Positions 6,039 to 11,738 of a stretch of DNA of 20,860 bases are shown one piece after another. The stretch lies in IMG/VR virus record IMGVR_UViG_3300035182_000741, positions 1 through 20,860 of that record. One strand, given 5' to 3'. How positions within the stretch are numbered: position 1 is the stretch's first letter; each line of letters opens with the position of its first letter. The position numbers and the translations under genes are program-made. The notes under the pieces are model-generated. The model saw only the letters and a list, made by a program, of their open reading frames with translations. It had not been told where the DNA came from and ran no database searches. This DNA is from a virus.

Positions 6039-6056
6039 TATTACCAGGAGGTAATA
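6039..6056 (+). promoter_or_regulatory. Hairpin enclosing the ribosome binding site of the gene at 6059
   Basis: TATTACC (6039-6045) pairs with GGTAATA (6050-6056) around an AGGA loop. The Shine-Dalgarno sequence AGGAGG spans the loop and stem. The ATG follows three bases later, so folding would mask the site. Confidence 0.6.
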
Positions 6057-6058
6057 CG

Positions 6059-6217
6059 ATGATTATGTACTCGCTGGCCCTGGGTCTCGACATTGATCTG
6101 TCGGGAGAACTGTCCGACACACAGATTGAGGCGATCTACCGCGATCTGGAAGATCCCAGCATGGCCCCCGGCATTCGTTCCGCCTGCGAAACCGCGATTC
6201 GTCGTGTCTGTTGCTAA
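6059..6217 (+). CDS. Hypothetical protein (52 aa)
   Basis: First gene of the long rightward run. The ATG at 6059 follows AGGAGGT, which is enclosed in a 7-bp hairpin (6039-6056) that could limit translation. An ATG two codons later is an alternative. The protein is acidic and helical (SGELSDTQIEAIYRDLED), ending in a basic, Cys-containing stretch (RRVCC). No family recognised. Confidence 0.55.
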   Translation: MIMYSLALGLDIDLSGELSDTQIEAIYRDLEDPSMAPGIRSACETAIRRVCC

Positions 6218-6239
6218 TGACCTTGTGCTCATCCAACCC

Positions 6240-6270
6240 GTGGCCGATGCCACAATCTTAGGAGTCTGAC
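6240..6270 (+). promoter_or_regulatory. Leader hairpin with CGAT loop, copy 1
   Basis: GTGGC-CGAT-GCCAC (6240-6253) forms a 5-bp stem with a four-base loop. It is followed by the invariant GGAGTCTGAC and the ATG at 6271. Near-identical leaders precede the genes at 6613 and 6888. Confidence 0.65.
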
Positions 6271-6549
6271 ATGCTAGCTTGTGACAAGTATAAAACGATA
6301 GACTTCCCCCATGGGATCACCGTCAACGATGGTTCGTGGAATCCGGCCACACTCATTGCCGTGGACATGGCCTACGGTGGGCCTTGTTTCATCGTCACTC
6401 GTGACATTAAAGGAAAGTGTGGCGACATTCTAGACTCTATCGCGCCAGGTTTGGCAGAAATAGCGGAAACCTTCGCCATGGAATGCCACCTTGCGGGCGA
6501 TGTATGGTCCAAGCATAGTCCTATGGTCAGGATCGAATCCAATATCTAA
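6271..6549 (+). CDS. Hypothetical protein (92 aa)
   Basis: Starts at the ATG after GGAGTCTGAC, downstream of the copy-1 leader hairpin. The sequence has beta-like segments (ATLIAVDMAYGGPCFIVTRDI) and a helix (APGLAEIAETFAMECHLAG), with four cysteines that do not form an obvious zinc motif. No transmembrane segment. It shares its 5' leader but not its protein sequence with the next two genes, so the leader seems to have been reused for unrelated coding units. No family recognised. Confidence 0.6.
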   Translation: MLACDKYKTIDFPHGITVNDGSWNPATLIAVDMAYGGPCFIVTRDIKGKCGDILDSIAPGLAEIAETFAMECHLAGDVWSKHSPMVRIESNI

Positions 6550-6550
6550 A

Positions 6551-6573
6551 ATTCTGGCCCGCGACTTGCAACC
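6551..6573 (+). repeat. 23-nt intergenic repeat, copy 1
   Basis: CTGGCCCGCGACTTGCAACC follows the stop of the gene at 6271 almost at once. The 23 bases at 6551-6573 match 7111-7133 at 22 positions, and a related shorter copy is at 5772. Each sits between a stop codon and the next gene's leader hairpin. Confidence 0.6.
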
Positions 6574-6581
6574 TTTATTCT

Positions 6582-6612
6582 GTGGCAGATGCCACTAGCT
6601 CAGGAGTCTGAC
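6582..6612 (+). promoter_or_regulatory. Leader hairpin with AGAT loop, copy 2
   Basis: GTGGC-AGAT-GCCAC (6582-6595), then AGGAGTCTGAC and the ATG at 6613. Only the first loop base and the linker to the Shine-Dalgarno site differ from copy 1. Confidence 0.65.
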
Positions 6613-6843
6613 ATGGTCCGCTTTGAACATACCGACACTTTCGGGGGCGAGGCAAATTACGCTTGGGTCCGTCGAGGTGAATACAAGGGAAACAAGGGAG
6701 AATCCGATCTCAGCTTGGTCCGTGCTGCAAAGAAGTTCGCTGGATTCACTAGTCTCAAGTGCAGAGTGGACCACTATGGCGACATGATCGCTATTTATCC
6801 TAGCGGTCTGTGTCAGGTCTGTTTTGTTTATTACGAATACTGA
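6613..6843 (+). CDS. Conserved phage/plasmid-type hypothetical protein (76 aa)
   Basis: The ATG at 6613 lies seven bases after AGGAG in the copy-2 leader. The N-terminus (DTFGGEANYAWVRR) and the middle (DYGDM-like HYGDMIAIYPSGLCQVCF) resemble a small conserved hypothetical family that I recall from phages and plasmids, without known function; this is recognition by eye only. The order is beta-rich start, helix (LVRAAKKFAGF), then beta. No catalytic motif is evident. An accessory or host-interaction role is likely, given the context of small early genes. Confidence 0.65.
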   Translation: MVRFEHTDTFGGEANYAWVRRGEYKGNKGESDLSLVRAAKKFAGFTSLKCRVDHYGDMIAIYPSGLCQVCFVYYEY

Positions 6844-6855
6844 CCAATTCAATCA

Positions 6856-6887
6856 GTGGCCGATGCCGCAAACCTTTGGAGTCTGAC
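6856..6887 (+). promoter_or_regulatory. Leader hairpin with CGAT loop, copy 3
   Basis: GTGGC-CGAT-GCCGC (6856-6869) keeps the stem through a T-G wobble where the other copies have T-A. It is followed by TTGGAGTCTGAC and the ATG at 6888. Confidence 0.65.
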
Positions 6888-7109
6888 ATGGAAACCTTAA
6901 TTCTGCTCAGAACGTGGAAGTATTCTGGATTTACTGGCTATTCTGAACATATCGCTCCGGTCGAGTCATGCGAAGCCCTGGTAAGGCAGGCGATGAAAGA
7001 AGACGGAGTCTATACCGCTCGCGCCACAGCCTATACCTTCGGCGCCGGGAAGGTCGTTAATGCCTTCCAGACTGGTACCAAACCTTTCGATACAGGTTGG
7101 AGATACTAA
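6888..7109 (+). CDS. Hypothetical protein (73 aa)
   Basis: Starts at the ATG after the copy-3 leader. It begins METLILLRTWKYSGFTGYSE and ends NAFQTGTKPFDTGWRY, and is alternating beta and helix with many aromatic residues. One cysteine, no membrane segment. It has some compositional likeness to the gene at 6613 but no convincing alignment. Function unknown. Confidence 0.6.
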   Translation: METLILLRTWKYSGFTGYSEHIAPVESCEALVRQAMKEDGVYTARATAYTFGAGKVVNAFQTGTKPFDTGWRY

Positions 7110-7110
7110 C

Positions 7111-7155
7111 ATCCTGGCCCGCGACTTGCAACCATTAAACCGGGCCGGATGGCCC
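7111..7155 (+). promoter_or_regulatory. 23-nt repeat copy 2 plus leader hairpin with GGAT loop
   Basis: The 23-nt repeat at 7111-7133 is followed by GGGCC-GGAT-GGCCC (7142-7155), a 5-bp stem whose sequence differs from copies 1-3 while keeping the GAT loop. The ribosome binding site AGGAGG and the ATG at 7169 follow. Confidence 0.6.
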
Positions 7156-7168
7156 AACAGGAGGAAAT

Positions 7169-7492
7169 ATGAACCGCAAAGAATACATGGCCAACCCCAA
7201 CAAGCTCCATAGGGCCTACTACGGGCAATTCGTGACTCCCTCCATCCGGCGCTACGTGGCGAATTGCATCGGCATTGATCAGATTAGGGCGTCCAAAGAC
7301 AGATACTTCAACGATATCCCCTTGCCTAGGTGGGACCGGTTGAGCGGTTCTTTGCAGCATGTTCTCTCGGTACCTGGAGAGATTGAATACCCGAACCACC
7401 CAGAATATGCGGGGAAAAGGTTTTATTCACTTTGTAATGGTGTCTGTATCCTCAAGGAAGCTGCCCGCCAACTGCTGGAATGTGCAGAATGA
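7169..7492 (+). CDS. Hypothetical protein (107 aa)
   Basis: Good AGGAGGAA Shine-Dalgarno site. The sequence has a charged N-terminal helix, a segment (AYYGQFVTPSIRRYVANCIG) and a motif FNDIPLPRWDRL that look like a folded conserved domain. The C-terminal VCILKEAARQLLE helix has a cysteine. I associate the YYxQFVTP and NDIPLxxWD patterns with uncharacterised phage proteins, without a function. Its stop overlaps the next start in ATGA, implying coupled translation. Confidence 0.6.
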   Translation: MNRKEYMANPNKLHRAYYGQFVTPSIRRYVANCIGIDQIRASKDRYFNDIPLPRWDRLSGSLQHVLSVPGEIEYPNHPEYAGKRFYSLCNGVCILKEAARQLLECAE

Positions 7493-7659
7493 ACTCCTTT
7501 CGCGTCCAATTTGAAGACGGTAACACAATCGTCACGGGTTTCAATGGGGCACTTGCCGACGCCCAAGCCTATTATCTCGGCCAATATTTCAACTTTGGAG
7601 ACACTGATTCGTGCCCGAAGGATCGCATGGTGAAAGCTGTTCTTGTGGAAGTTTATTGA
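7489..7659 (+). CDS. Small conserved phage protein (56 aa)
   Basis: Starts in an ATGA overlap with the gene at 7169. The sequence MNSFRVQFEDGNTIVTGFNG, followed by ALADAQAYYLGQYFNFG and an ending MVKAVLVEVY, resembles a small uncharacterised family common in phage genomes. The pattern is beta-beta, helix, then a VKAV-type beta strand. It has no catalytic residues of note. Length (56) fits the family as I remember it. Function unknown. Confidence 0.65.
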   Translation: MNSFRVQFEDGNTIVTGFNGALADAQAYYLGQYFNFGDTDSCPKDRMVKAVLVEVY

Positions 7660-7663
7660 ACCC

Positions 7664-7677
7664 GCGTTGCAAAACGC
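7664..7677 (+). promoter_or_regulatory. Leader hairpin with GCAA loop
   Basis: GCGTT-GCAA-AACGC is a perfect 5-bp stem with a GNRA tetraloop, nine bases before the TTGGAGG site of the gene at 7695. Confidence 0.55.
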
Positions 7678-7694
7678 ATCATCTTGGAGGCTTT

Positions 7695-7802
7695 ATGCTT
7701 CGTACTCGCCTAATCCTTTGGCCTGTTCTTGCCTCGGGCTTGGTCTACATCCTGCTTAACATTTATGAGGCTCTGGAGGCTGTTAGGGTTTGTCTCTTCT
7801 GA
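7695..7802 (+). CDS. Small single-pass membrane protein (35 aa)
   Basis: The ATG follows GGAGG by four bases, after a GNRA leader hairpin. After a basic start (MLRTR), residues 6-26 (LILWPVLASGLVYILLNIYE) form one transmembrane helix. A short cytoplasmic or periplasmic tail follows. The positive-inside rule puts the N-terminus in the cytoplasm. Such micro-proteins in early phage regions often modify host membranes or superinfection; this is only inference. Confidence 0.55.
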   Translation: MLRTRLILWPVLASGLVYILLNIYEALEAVRVCLF

Positions 7803-7841
7803 CCCGCGCCCGTCCCCGTCTCGTCTCGCTATGCTCAACTC

Positions 7842-7854
7842 GCCGGCATCCGGC
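7842..7854 (+). promoter_or_regulatory. Leader hairpin before the gene at 7870
   Basis: GCCGG-CAT-CCGGC forms a 5-bp stem about six bases before the AAAGGAA ribosome binding site. Confidence 0.5.
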
Positions 7855-7869
7855 CTCGAAAGGAATACA

Positions 7870-8139
7870 ATGACAAAGTCCATGAAATCTTACAGCGGCA
7901 AGGGTATTTTCGACCCCAAGGAAGCCAAGTCAAGGCGCAAGTGGTTCCGTTCCCCACGGTTCCGCGATCTGTGCCGTGGTGTCGTTAAGATCCAAGGCGG
8001 TCATGGTCAGATTGAGGCCACGGAAGAGGGGTGCATCGCCCTGGCTATCGCAGAATCTACTTTTGAGTACCAATGGTTTGATGGGTCACTCGAAGAATGG
8101 CTTGACGGTAAACCGTTCGAGACTCGGAAAGTAGGTTAA
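7870..8139 (+). CDS. Hypothetical protein (89 aa)
   Basis: The ATG follows AAAGGAATACA, downstream of a GC hairpin. The first 40 residues are strongly basic (KSYSGKGIFDPKEAKSRRKW), and the rest is mixed (CIALAIAESTFEYQWFDGSLEEWLDG). The composition suits nucleic-acid binding but no fold is recognised. An internal in-frame ATG four codons later is possible. Confidence 0.55.
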   Translation: MTKSMKSYSGKGIFDPKEAKSRRKWFRSPRFRDLCRGVVKIQGGHGQIEATEEGCIALAIAESTFEYQWFDGSLEEWLDGKPFETRKVG

Positions 8140-8185
8140 TGCCACATAACCCTAACAGACTTGAAACAGTCAACAGGAGAACACA

Positions 8186-8392
8186 ATGCACAAGCCGTTC
8201 TATTCTGTCCAGTGCTACGAATACGATGCACCAGGTTTTAACGCAATCATTCATTGTTCAAGCCGCCGCAAGGCTTCCCGCGTCTTTGGGCAGCTCCGGT
8301 CGAAGTTCCCCGGTTCTATCGTCACACTGAACCGGAGGCAATACTTCGGCGAAGGCGTTTGGCTTACCACCACTCACCACTGGAAGGGCTGA
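8186..8392 (+). CDS. Hypothetical protein (68 aa)
   Basis: The ATG follows CAGGAGAACACA. A weak hairpin GACT...AGTC precedes the ribosome binding site. The N-terminus is aromatic (KPFYSVQCYEYDAPGF); the middle is basic and helical (SSRRKASRVFGQLRSKF); the end reads beta (GVWLTTTHHW). This strand-helix-strand layout is compatible with a small alpha/beta fold. No family recognised. Confidence 0.55.
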   Translation: MHKPFYSVQCYEYDAPGFNAIIHCSSRRKASRVFGQLRSKFPGSIVTLNRRQYFGEGVWLTTTHHWKG

Positions 8393-8450
8393 AAGACCTG
8401 GCACGATCCTCGCGACCTAGCAACCGGCTACAACGCCCAACGGAGACACA

Positions 8451-8588
8451 ATGCTGAACCTCGAAACGATCTGTCGAATGCTTGAGGGTGCCATGACTGA
8501 CGCCCATGTCTGGGCAGAATCAGGCTACATTTTCATCGAACAGGACGGGGAGACCTCCCGCCTGTCTATTGACCGGGTGCGGCAATGA
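8451..8588 (+). CDS. Small hypothetical protein (45 aa)
   Basis: Starts at an ATG after CGGAGACACA, the same ribosome binding block seen at 9140 (GGAGACACA). The protein is an N-terminal helix (MLNLETICRMLEGA) followed by a beta hairpin (VWAESGYIFIEQDGETSRLS). It ends in ATGA overlap with the next gene. No family recognised. Confidence 0.5.
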   Translation: MLNLETICRMLEGAMTDAHVWAESGYIFIEQDGETSRLSIDRVRQ

Positions 8589-8764
8589 AGCCCCAGCGGA
8601 TCGACACTGAAAGGCTCCAGGCCATGCTTGACTACGCCAACGAGAAGGCGCGGGCCGATGACTGTATCCACCGCCTAGAATTGAGGAACGAGGTGGCCAA
8701 GTTGCAAAATGCAACGCGAATCGGGATCTTGAGGGCATTGGGAGGGGATTATGTTGGTTTGTGA
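8585..8764 (+). CDS. Small helical protein (59 aa)
   Basis: Starts in an ATGA overlap with the gene at 8451 and ends 14 bp inside the next gene, so three frames are chained. It is almost wholly helical with charged heptad-like spacing (TERLQAMLDYANEKARADD, then IHRLELRNEVAKLQN), suggesting a coiled coil. Within the gene TTGCA-AAA-TGCAA makes a short dyad. Function unknown. Confidence 0.5.
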   Translation: MKPQRIDTERLQAMLDYANEKARADDCIHRLELRNEVAKLQNATRIGILRALGGDYVGL

Positions 8765-9071
8765 ACCACGCCGAATCGTCTCGAATGTGGATCGGATGGC
8801 ATACGACCACCTGCTAAGGGCTGGCATCATCCATACCAACAGCGCCGGACGTCCCAAGGTGCAGAAGAAACTCCCGAAGGCGCGGATTGGGTGGAAGAAA
8901 CTCGGCCCCATGCGGAGTGGAGGCTGTAAACAATGCGGAGACGCCCCTAGTCAGGTTCCGGTTGGGCTTCCCAAGTCCGAAGATCCCAACCTCTGCGACA
9001 GGTGTTTCGCTGTCCTAGCTAACTCTCGGCGGTATTGGATCGCCTCTGAAGATTTCCCGTGTGCGGGATAA
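8751..9071 (+). CDS. Zinc-ribbon protein (106 aa)
   Basis: The ATG at 8751 is preceded by GGGAGGGGATT. The N-terminal half (RMAYDHLLRAGIIHTN) is helical and basic. A zinc ribbon is formed by C59-x2-C62 (CKQC) and C82-x2-C85 (CDRC). The spacing between the pairs (19 residues) is normal for a treble-clef or ribbon. A nucleic-acid or protein-adaptor role is likely. It is followed by a new promoter, so it closes a transcription unit. Confidence 0.6.
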   Translation: MLVCEPRRIVSNVDRMAYDHLLRAGIIHTNSAGRPKVQKKLPKARIGWKKLGPMRSGGCKQCGDAPSQVPVGLPKSEDPNLCDRCFAVLANSRRYWIASEDFPCAG

Positions 9072-9079
9072 AAAACCCC

Positions 9080-9108
9080 TTGCTTCCGGTTTACGCTGGA
9101 CCCATAAT
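9080..9108 (+). promoter_or_regulatory. Promoter with GTTTAC in the spacer
   Basis: TTGCTT (9080-9085) and CATAAT (9103-9108) are 17 bp apart. GTTTAC lies at 9089-9094 in the context CGGTTTACGCTGG, close to CGGTTTACATTGG in the promoter at 18583. Confidence 0.5.
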
Positions 9109-9115
9109 CTAACCA

Positions 9116-9127
9116 GCCCATGAGGGC
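9116..9127 (+). promoter_or_regulatory. Leader hairpin before the gene at 9140
   Basis: GCCC-ATGA-GGGC forms a 4-bp GC stem three bases before the GGAG site. Confidence 0.5.
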
Positions 9128-9139
9128 AAAGGAGACACA

Positions 9140-9448
9140 ATGAAAATCGAGAGCAGGCACCTCAGTTCCGCCTCATTCAAAGGCCCGGTCAACACCGGTC
9201 TTGAGTACCGGATCGACGCGAATTGTTACAGCGTCCAGCTCGGCTTCCACGACGGATCTGGCCTGTATAGCAACATCTTTTTCAACTCCCTGCCGAGGCT
9301 TCTCAACTTCTACCGGGAGCTGGGCGAAGCTATTGATTTTGTTCAGCCCGGTGTCATCAACCCCCTGCCCGATGGAGACCCTGGCGAAGTGGACGCCATG
9401 AAGGTCATCTTCGAGGCCGACCAGCTCAAGAAGGGAGTCGCCGTATGA
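9140..9448 (+). CDS. Hypothetical protein (102 aa)
   Basis: First gene after the promoter at 9080. The ATG follows AAAGGAGACACA. The sequence is beta-rich (GLEYRIDANCYSVQLGFHD, then YSNIFFNSLP) with a helix (RLLNFYRELGEAIDFV) and a Lys-rich end. No metal site or membrane segment. It ends in ATGA overlap with the Tad2-like gene, so expression is probably coupled. No family recognised. Confidence 0.6.
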   Translation: MKIESRHLSSASFKGPVNTGLEYRIDANCYSVQLGFHDGSGLYSNIFFNSLPRLLNFYRELGEAIDFVQPGVINPLPDGDPGEVDAMKVIFEADQLKKGVAV

Positions 9449-9708
9449 AACCGACAGTAGGGAGTGCGCCCAACATCATTGCCCAGGCCCTAGAATTAGG
9501 TATTCTGTGCAGGCCCATGCACTCGTCAAGGGTAGGGGTTGGGGAAGCCCTGGTCGTCTCAAGAGACCTTTTCTGGCTCCAGGATGGGTACGAAGGGCGG
9601 CTCAAGGTATTCTCTCCCAGCCCTGATGAACTCATGCAGGATTGGGAGCTTACCACCCCGGACTTGATTCGGTCTGAATGGCTGAAGTCCTGCGAAGAAC
9701 CGTTTTAG
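9445..9708 (+). CDS. Possible DUF2829/Tad2-like protein (87 aa)
   Basis: The segment FSPSPDELMQDWELT near residue 66 resembles the C-terminal W-x-PS-x-x-DL-x-x-DWE signature of DUF2829, and the N-terminal IIAQALELGILCRP resembles its A-x-x-x-G-x-x-v-x-R start. Length also fits (about 80-90 residues). DUF2829 includes Tad2, which sequesters the Thoeris signal nucleotide and so counters that host defence. The middle is divergent, so this may be a distant relative with another ligand, or a false match. It is coupled to the gene at 9140 by an ATGA overlap. Confidence 0.4.
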   Translation: MKPTVGSAPNIIAQALELGILCRPMHSSRVGVGEALVVSRDLFWLQDGYEGRLKVFSPSPDELMQDWELTTPDLIRSEWLKSCEEPF

Positions 9709-9717
9709 GGGTTTACG

Positions 9718-10158
9718 ATGAATGGTCCAGAACTTGTTGAGAAGGTGAGATCGGGGTTCAGCTACCAGAACCTCACCAAACTAGAGCAAAAGGCTTACTG
9801 GGCGGAGATCACGCGCCCCAGATTTTACGGGATGGTTGGCAAGTGGAGAAGGAACAACTGTTCCTTCCGCTACACCCAAGAAGGATGCCGCTCTGATATA
9901 GAGGAAGGCACCTTCGGGGCTATCGCCCCGCTGTTCTGCGAACGCTGCGGCCCGGTTTGGGGGGAACTCGAAAGCGTTTGCACCCATCGGGGCTGTGGTT
10001 TCGAGAATTACTGGGGGCCGGAGCCTGACGAATACGAGGACTTCTGCCCGTCCTGTGGTCGATCTGAGTGCTGTGGGGAGAACGAAGACCCGCAACTTGC
10101 CTTCAAGGTTGTAAACCGCTATACCCAACCAACCCGCCTTCGGGCCAAGGTGAACTAA
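9718..10158 (+). CDS. Cysteine-rich multi-zinc-ribbon protein (146 aa)
   Basis: Ten cysteines: C48 and C57, C74-x2-C77 (CERC), C88 and C93, C110-x2-C113 (CPSC), and C118-C119. At least two zinc ribbons are likely. The first 45 residues are helical (NLTKLEQKAYWAEITRPRFY). The ribosome binding site is TAGGGG, and GTTTAC lies between it and the ATG. Zinc-ribbon proteins of this type usually bind nucleic acid or act as adaptors on host complexes; no specific family is recognised. The stop overlaps the next start by one base. Confidence 0.6.
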   Translation: MNGPELVEKVRSGFSYQNLTKLEQKAYWAEITRPRFYGMVGKWRRNNCSFRYTQEGCRSDIEEGTFGAIAPLFCERCGPVWGELESVCTHRGCGFENYWGPEPDEYEDFCPSCGRSECCGENEDPQLAFKVVNRYTQPTRLRAKVN

Positions 10159-10253
10159 TGAATTACTGGGTATTTGTCCTTCTCTGGACAATCTTCTGTG
10201 CCGGGTGCTTTGTCACTTGGCACCTTTACCACGAACCTAAGAGGTATGAATGA
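10158..10253 (+). CDS. Small membrane protein (31 aa)
   Basis: Starts at TAATG, sharing one base with the upstream stop. Residues 2-22 (NYWVFVLLWTIFCAGCFVTW) are one hydrophobic helix, followed by a short charged tail (HEPKRYE). The end overlaps the next gene (ATGA). With the next gene it forms a pair of coupled single-pass proteins. Function unknown. Confidence 0.5.
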   Translation: MNYWVFVLLWTIFCAGCFVTWHLYHEPKRYE

Positions 10254-10342
10254 GACTGTTTTCTAGGCTGCTGTCTGTCCTGCTTTTCTTTTGGGTGGCT
10301 GGGATCTTGGTCGCAGCCATCTTTCACAAGTTTTTCATCTAA
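10250..10342 (+). CDS. Small membrane protein (30 aa)
   Basis: ATGA overlap with the gene at 10158. A basic start (MRLFSR) is followed by one transmembrane helix (LLSVLLFFWVAGILVAAIF) and HKFFI. It could also be read as a signal anchor. The pairing of two micro-membrane proteins is notable. No family recognised. Confidence 0.5.
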   Translation: MRLFSRLLSVLLFFWVAGILVAAIFHKFFI

Positions 10343-10540
10343 ACCCACCGGCGCGGATTCGCGCTGATCTTGTCCAAGATCCGCTGGGGCATGTCGAATA
10401 CATACGACATAGGTAAACGGGTCGCAACCGTAACCGAGAAAAGTCCGTGGCACCTCACAAGGACGAATGCCGCACCAAAGCGGGAGTCGTGACCCGCCCC
10501 CAGCACCCTTTCAACGAATGTCCACTACCAGGAGGCACCA
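10343..10540 (+). other. Short gene-free leader with three consecutive hairpins
   Basis: GCGCG-GATT-CGCGC (10351-10364), GATCTT-GTCC-AAGATC (10366-10381) and ATGTCG...CGACAT (10391-10410) follow one another. A 33-residue frame runs from 10391 to 10492 but lacks a good ribosome binding site. GTAAAC occurs near 10412. The region may be a structured leader for the gene at 10541. Confidence 0.45.
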
Positions 10541-10675
10541 ATGAACCAGAAAGAAGCATATGAATTCCTACGCGCCCATGCTGACTGGCTAAAAGAGAAC
10601 TGGGAGATGACCCCTGAAGGTCGCGCCTACCAGATCAGATTCAACGAAGCTCTGGCAGCCATCATACCGAACTAA
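10541..10675 (+). CDS. Small hypothetical protein (44 aa)
   Basis: The ATG follows AGGAGGCACCA. The protein is two helices (KEAYEFLRAHADWLKENWEM and RAYQIRFNEALAAIIP) with the turn TPEG. Charged and Trp-rich, probably soluble. It is separated by two bases from the next start. No family recognised. Confidence 0.5.
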   Translation: MNQKEAYEFLRAHADWLKENWEMTPEGRAYQIRFNEALAAIIPN

Positions 10676-10677
10676 AT

Positions 10678-10848
10678 ATGTCTATCCCTCAAAAACTCCG
10701 AACCCTCTCCCTCGATATGAAGCAGCTCGGAATCAATATGGTTTGCACCGGGCAGCCCGATGCGGTTACCCACGGGGAAGAACTCATCAACGCCGGGGAA
10801 ATGGCTGAATCGTGGGCGCGGGAACTCGACGCCCTTGACCTTTTTTGA
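10678..10848 (+). CDS. Small hypothetical protein (56 aa)
   Basis: Starts two bases after the upstream stop (TAAATATG), with no separate ribosome binding site, so translation is probably by reinitiation. Helical at both ends (KLRTLSLDMKQLG and GEELINAGEMAESWARELD), ending in the hydrophobic LDLF. No cysteine cluster. No family recognised. Confidence 0.5.
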   Translation: MSIPQKLRTLSLDMKQLGINMVCTGQPDAVTHGEELINAGEMAESWARELDALDLF

Positions 10849-10876
10849 TCTTGTCTATCCTCCACAGGGAGCCCCA

Positions 10877-11119
10877 ATGCTAAGATTCATGAACGGCCAG
10901 CGCATCCAGATCAACAATCCCTCTCCCGATCATAATAGGATTGAGGGCTGGGTTGGGACCGTGGCCCGACTTCGCAAGACCGATGATGCCGCATGGGTCA
11001 AGATGGCCCGCGACCTCCCGCTCAACCTTCAATCTTTCCCGGCAGACGATGACTGGCACCGCCACATCATGCTCTGGCCCGACGAGTGCAAGCCCGTCGA
11101 ACCCGCTACCCGCCCGTAA
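10877..11119 (+). CDS. Small SH3-like/KOW-like protein (80 aa)
   Basis: The ATG follows AGGGAGCCCCA; CTCC-ACAG-GGAG could pair around that site. Residues 1-45 read as a small beta barrel (GQRIQINNPSPDHNRIEGWV, then GTVARLRKTDDAAWVKM) with the G-x-V-G-T-V pattern seen in SH3/KOW-like domains. The C-terminus is unstructured. The next gene shares a similar start (GDFVRVDF). Function not assigned. Confidence 0.5.
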   Translation: MLRFMNGQRIQINNPSPDHNRIEGWVGTVARLRKTDDAAWVKMARDLPLNLQSFPADDDWHRHIMLWPDECKPVEPATRP

Positions 11120-11138
11120 CTGTCTATTTGGAGGAACC

Positions 11139-11324
11139 ATGGCGATCCAAGCCGGTGATTTCGTGCGAGTGGATTTCCACAACGCGAACTACACCCTCAC
11201 CACTCGATCAGAAGTCCTCTATGTGCCCTGTGCAACGGGCGATAGTTGGCAGTTACGGGATGTCGAAACCGGACTGCTGCGGTACGTCTCTGAGGGCTGC
11301 ACCATCACTAAACTCACCAAGTAG
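11139..11324 (+). CDS. Small SH3-like hypothetical protein (61 aa)
   Basis: The ATG is part of the stereotyped GGAGGAACCATG (11130-11141). The sequence opens MAIQAGDFVRVDFHNANYTL and continues with alternating strands (SEVLYVPCATGDSWQLRDVE), consistent with a small beta barrel of the same general type as the preceding protein. No metal site. Function unknown. Confidence 0.55.
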   Translation: MAIQAGDFVRVDFHNANYTLTTRSEVLYVPCATGDSWQLRDVETGLLRYVSEGCTITKLTK

Positions 11325-11346
11325 CTCTTCTCTTTCTGGAGGAACC

Positions 11347-11718
11347 ATGACTATCCGCCCCGCAAAGACACCGATGGAAGGTGGGTTCAGCCTGGAGAAG
11401 TTCATGCCGAACACCGATCCCGAAACTGCCCAGGCCTTGGGTGATGTCCTCGACGCACTGGAGAAGGAGCGAAAGTTGAAAGGCTGGATTCCCTGCGCTG
11501 ATCGCCTCCCCGAGAAGGATCAGGAAGTGCTGATCTACCTGGATGAGAACGAAGGCGGGATGCTCGAACTTGGATACACCAGCCGAATCACCATCGCCAT
11601 CTACACCGGGGAAGGTGATGAGTGGTCCCGTGATTGGGAAGCTGATGCCAATGCGCCCATCGAGGACGGTTGCCAGCCGACCCACTGGATGCCCCTCCCT
11701 GAACCCCCGACCGTCTGA
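11347..11718 (+). CDS. DUF551 domain protein (123 aa)
   Basis: The C-terminal 75 residues match DUF551. They start WIPCADRLPEKDQEVLIYLD and end THWMPLPEPP, the classic W-I-P...THW-M-P-L-P-x-P-P layout. The N-terminal 45 residues (FSLEKFMPNTDPETAQALGD, then a charged helix) are an added segment. DUF551 is very common in phages and has no agreed function. Start by GGAGGAACCATG (11338-11349). Confidence 0.8.
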   Translation: MTIRPAKTPMEGGFSLEKFMPNTDPETAQALGDVLDALEKERKLKGWIPCADRLPEKDQEVLIYLDENEGGMLELGYTSRITIAIYTGEGDEWSRDWEADANAPIEDGCQPTHWMPLPEPPTV

Positions 11719-11738
11719 CGAATGTCCCCGGAGGAACA

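Noticed and set aside
10391-10492. 33-aa frame in the hairpin leader
   Set aside because: Its ATG lies in a stem, the ribosome binding site is poor and no family resemblance is seen. Kept only as a note in the leader entry.
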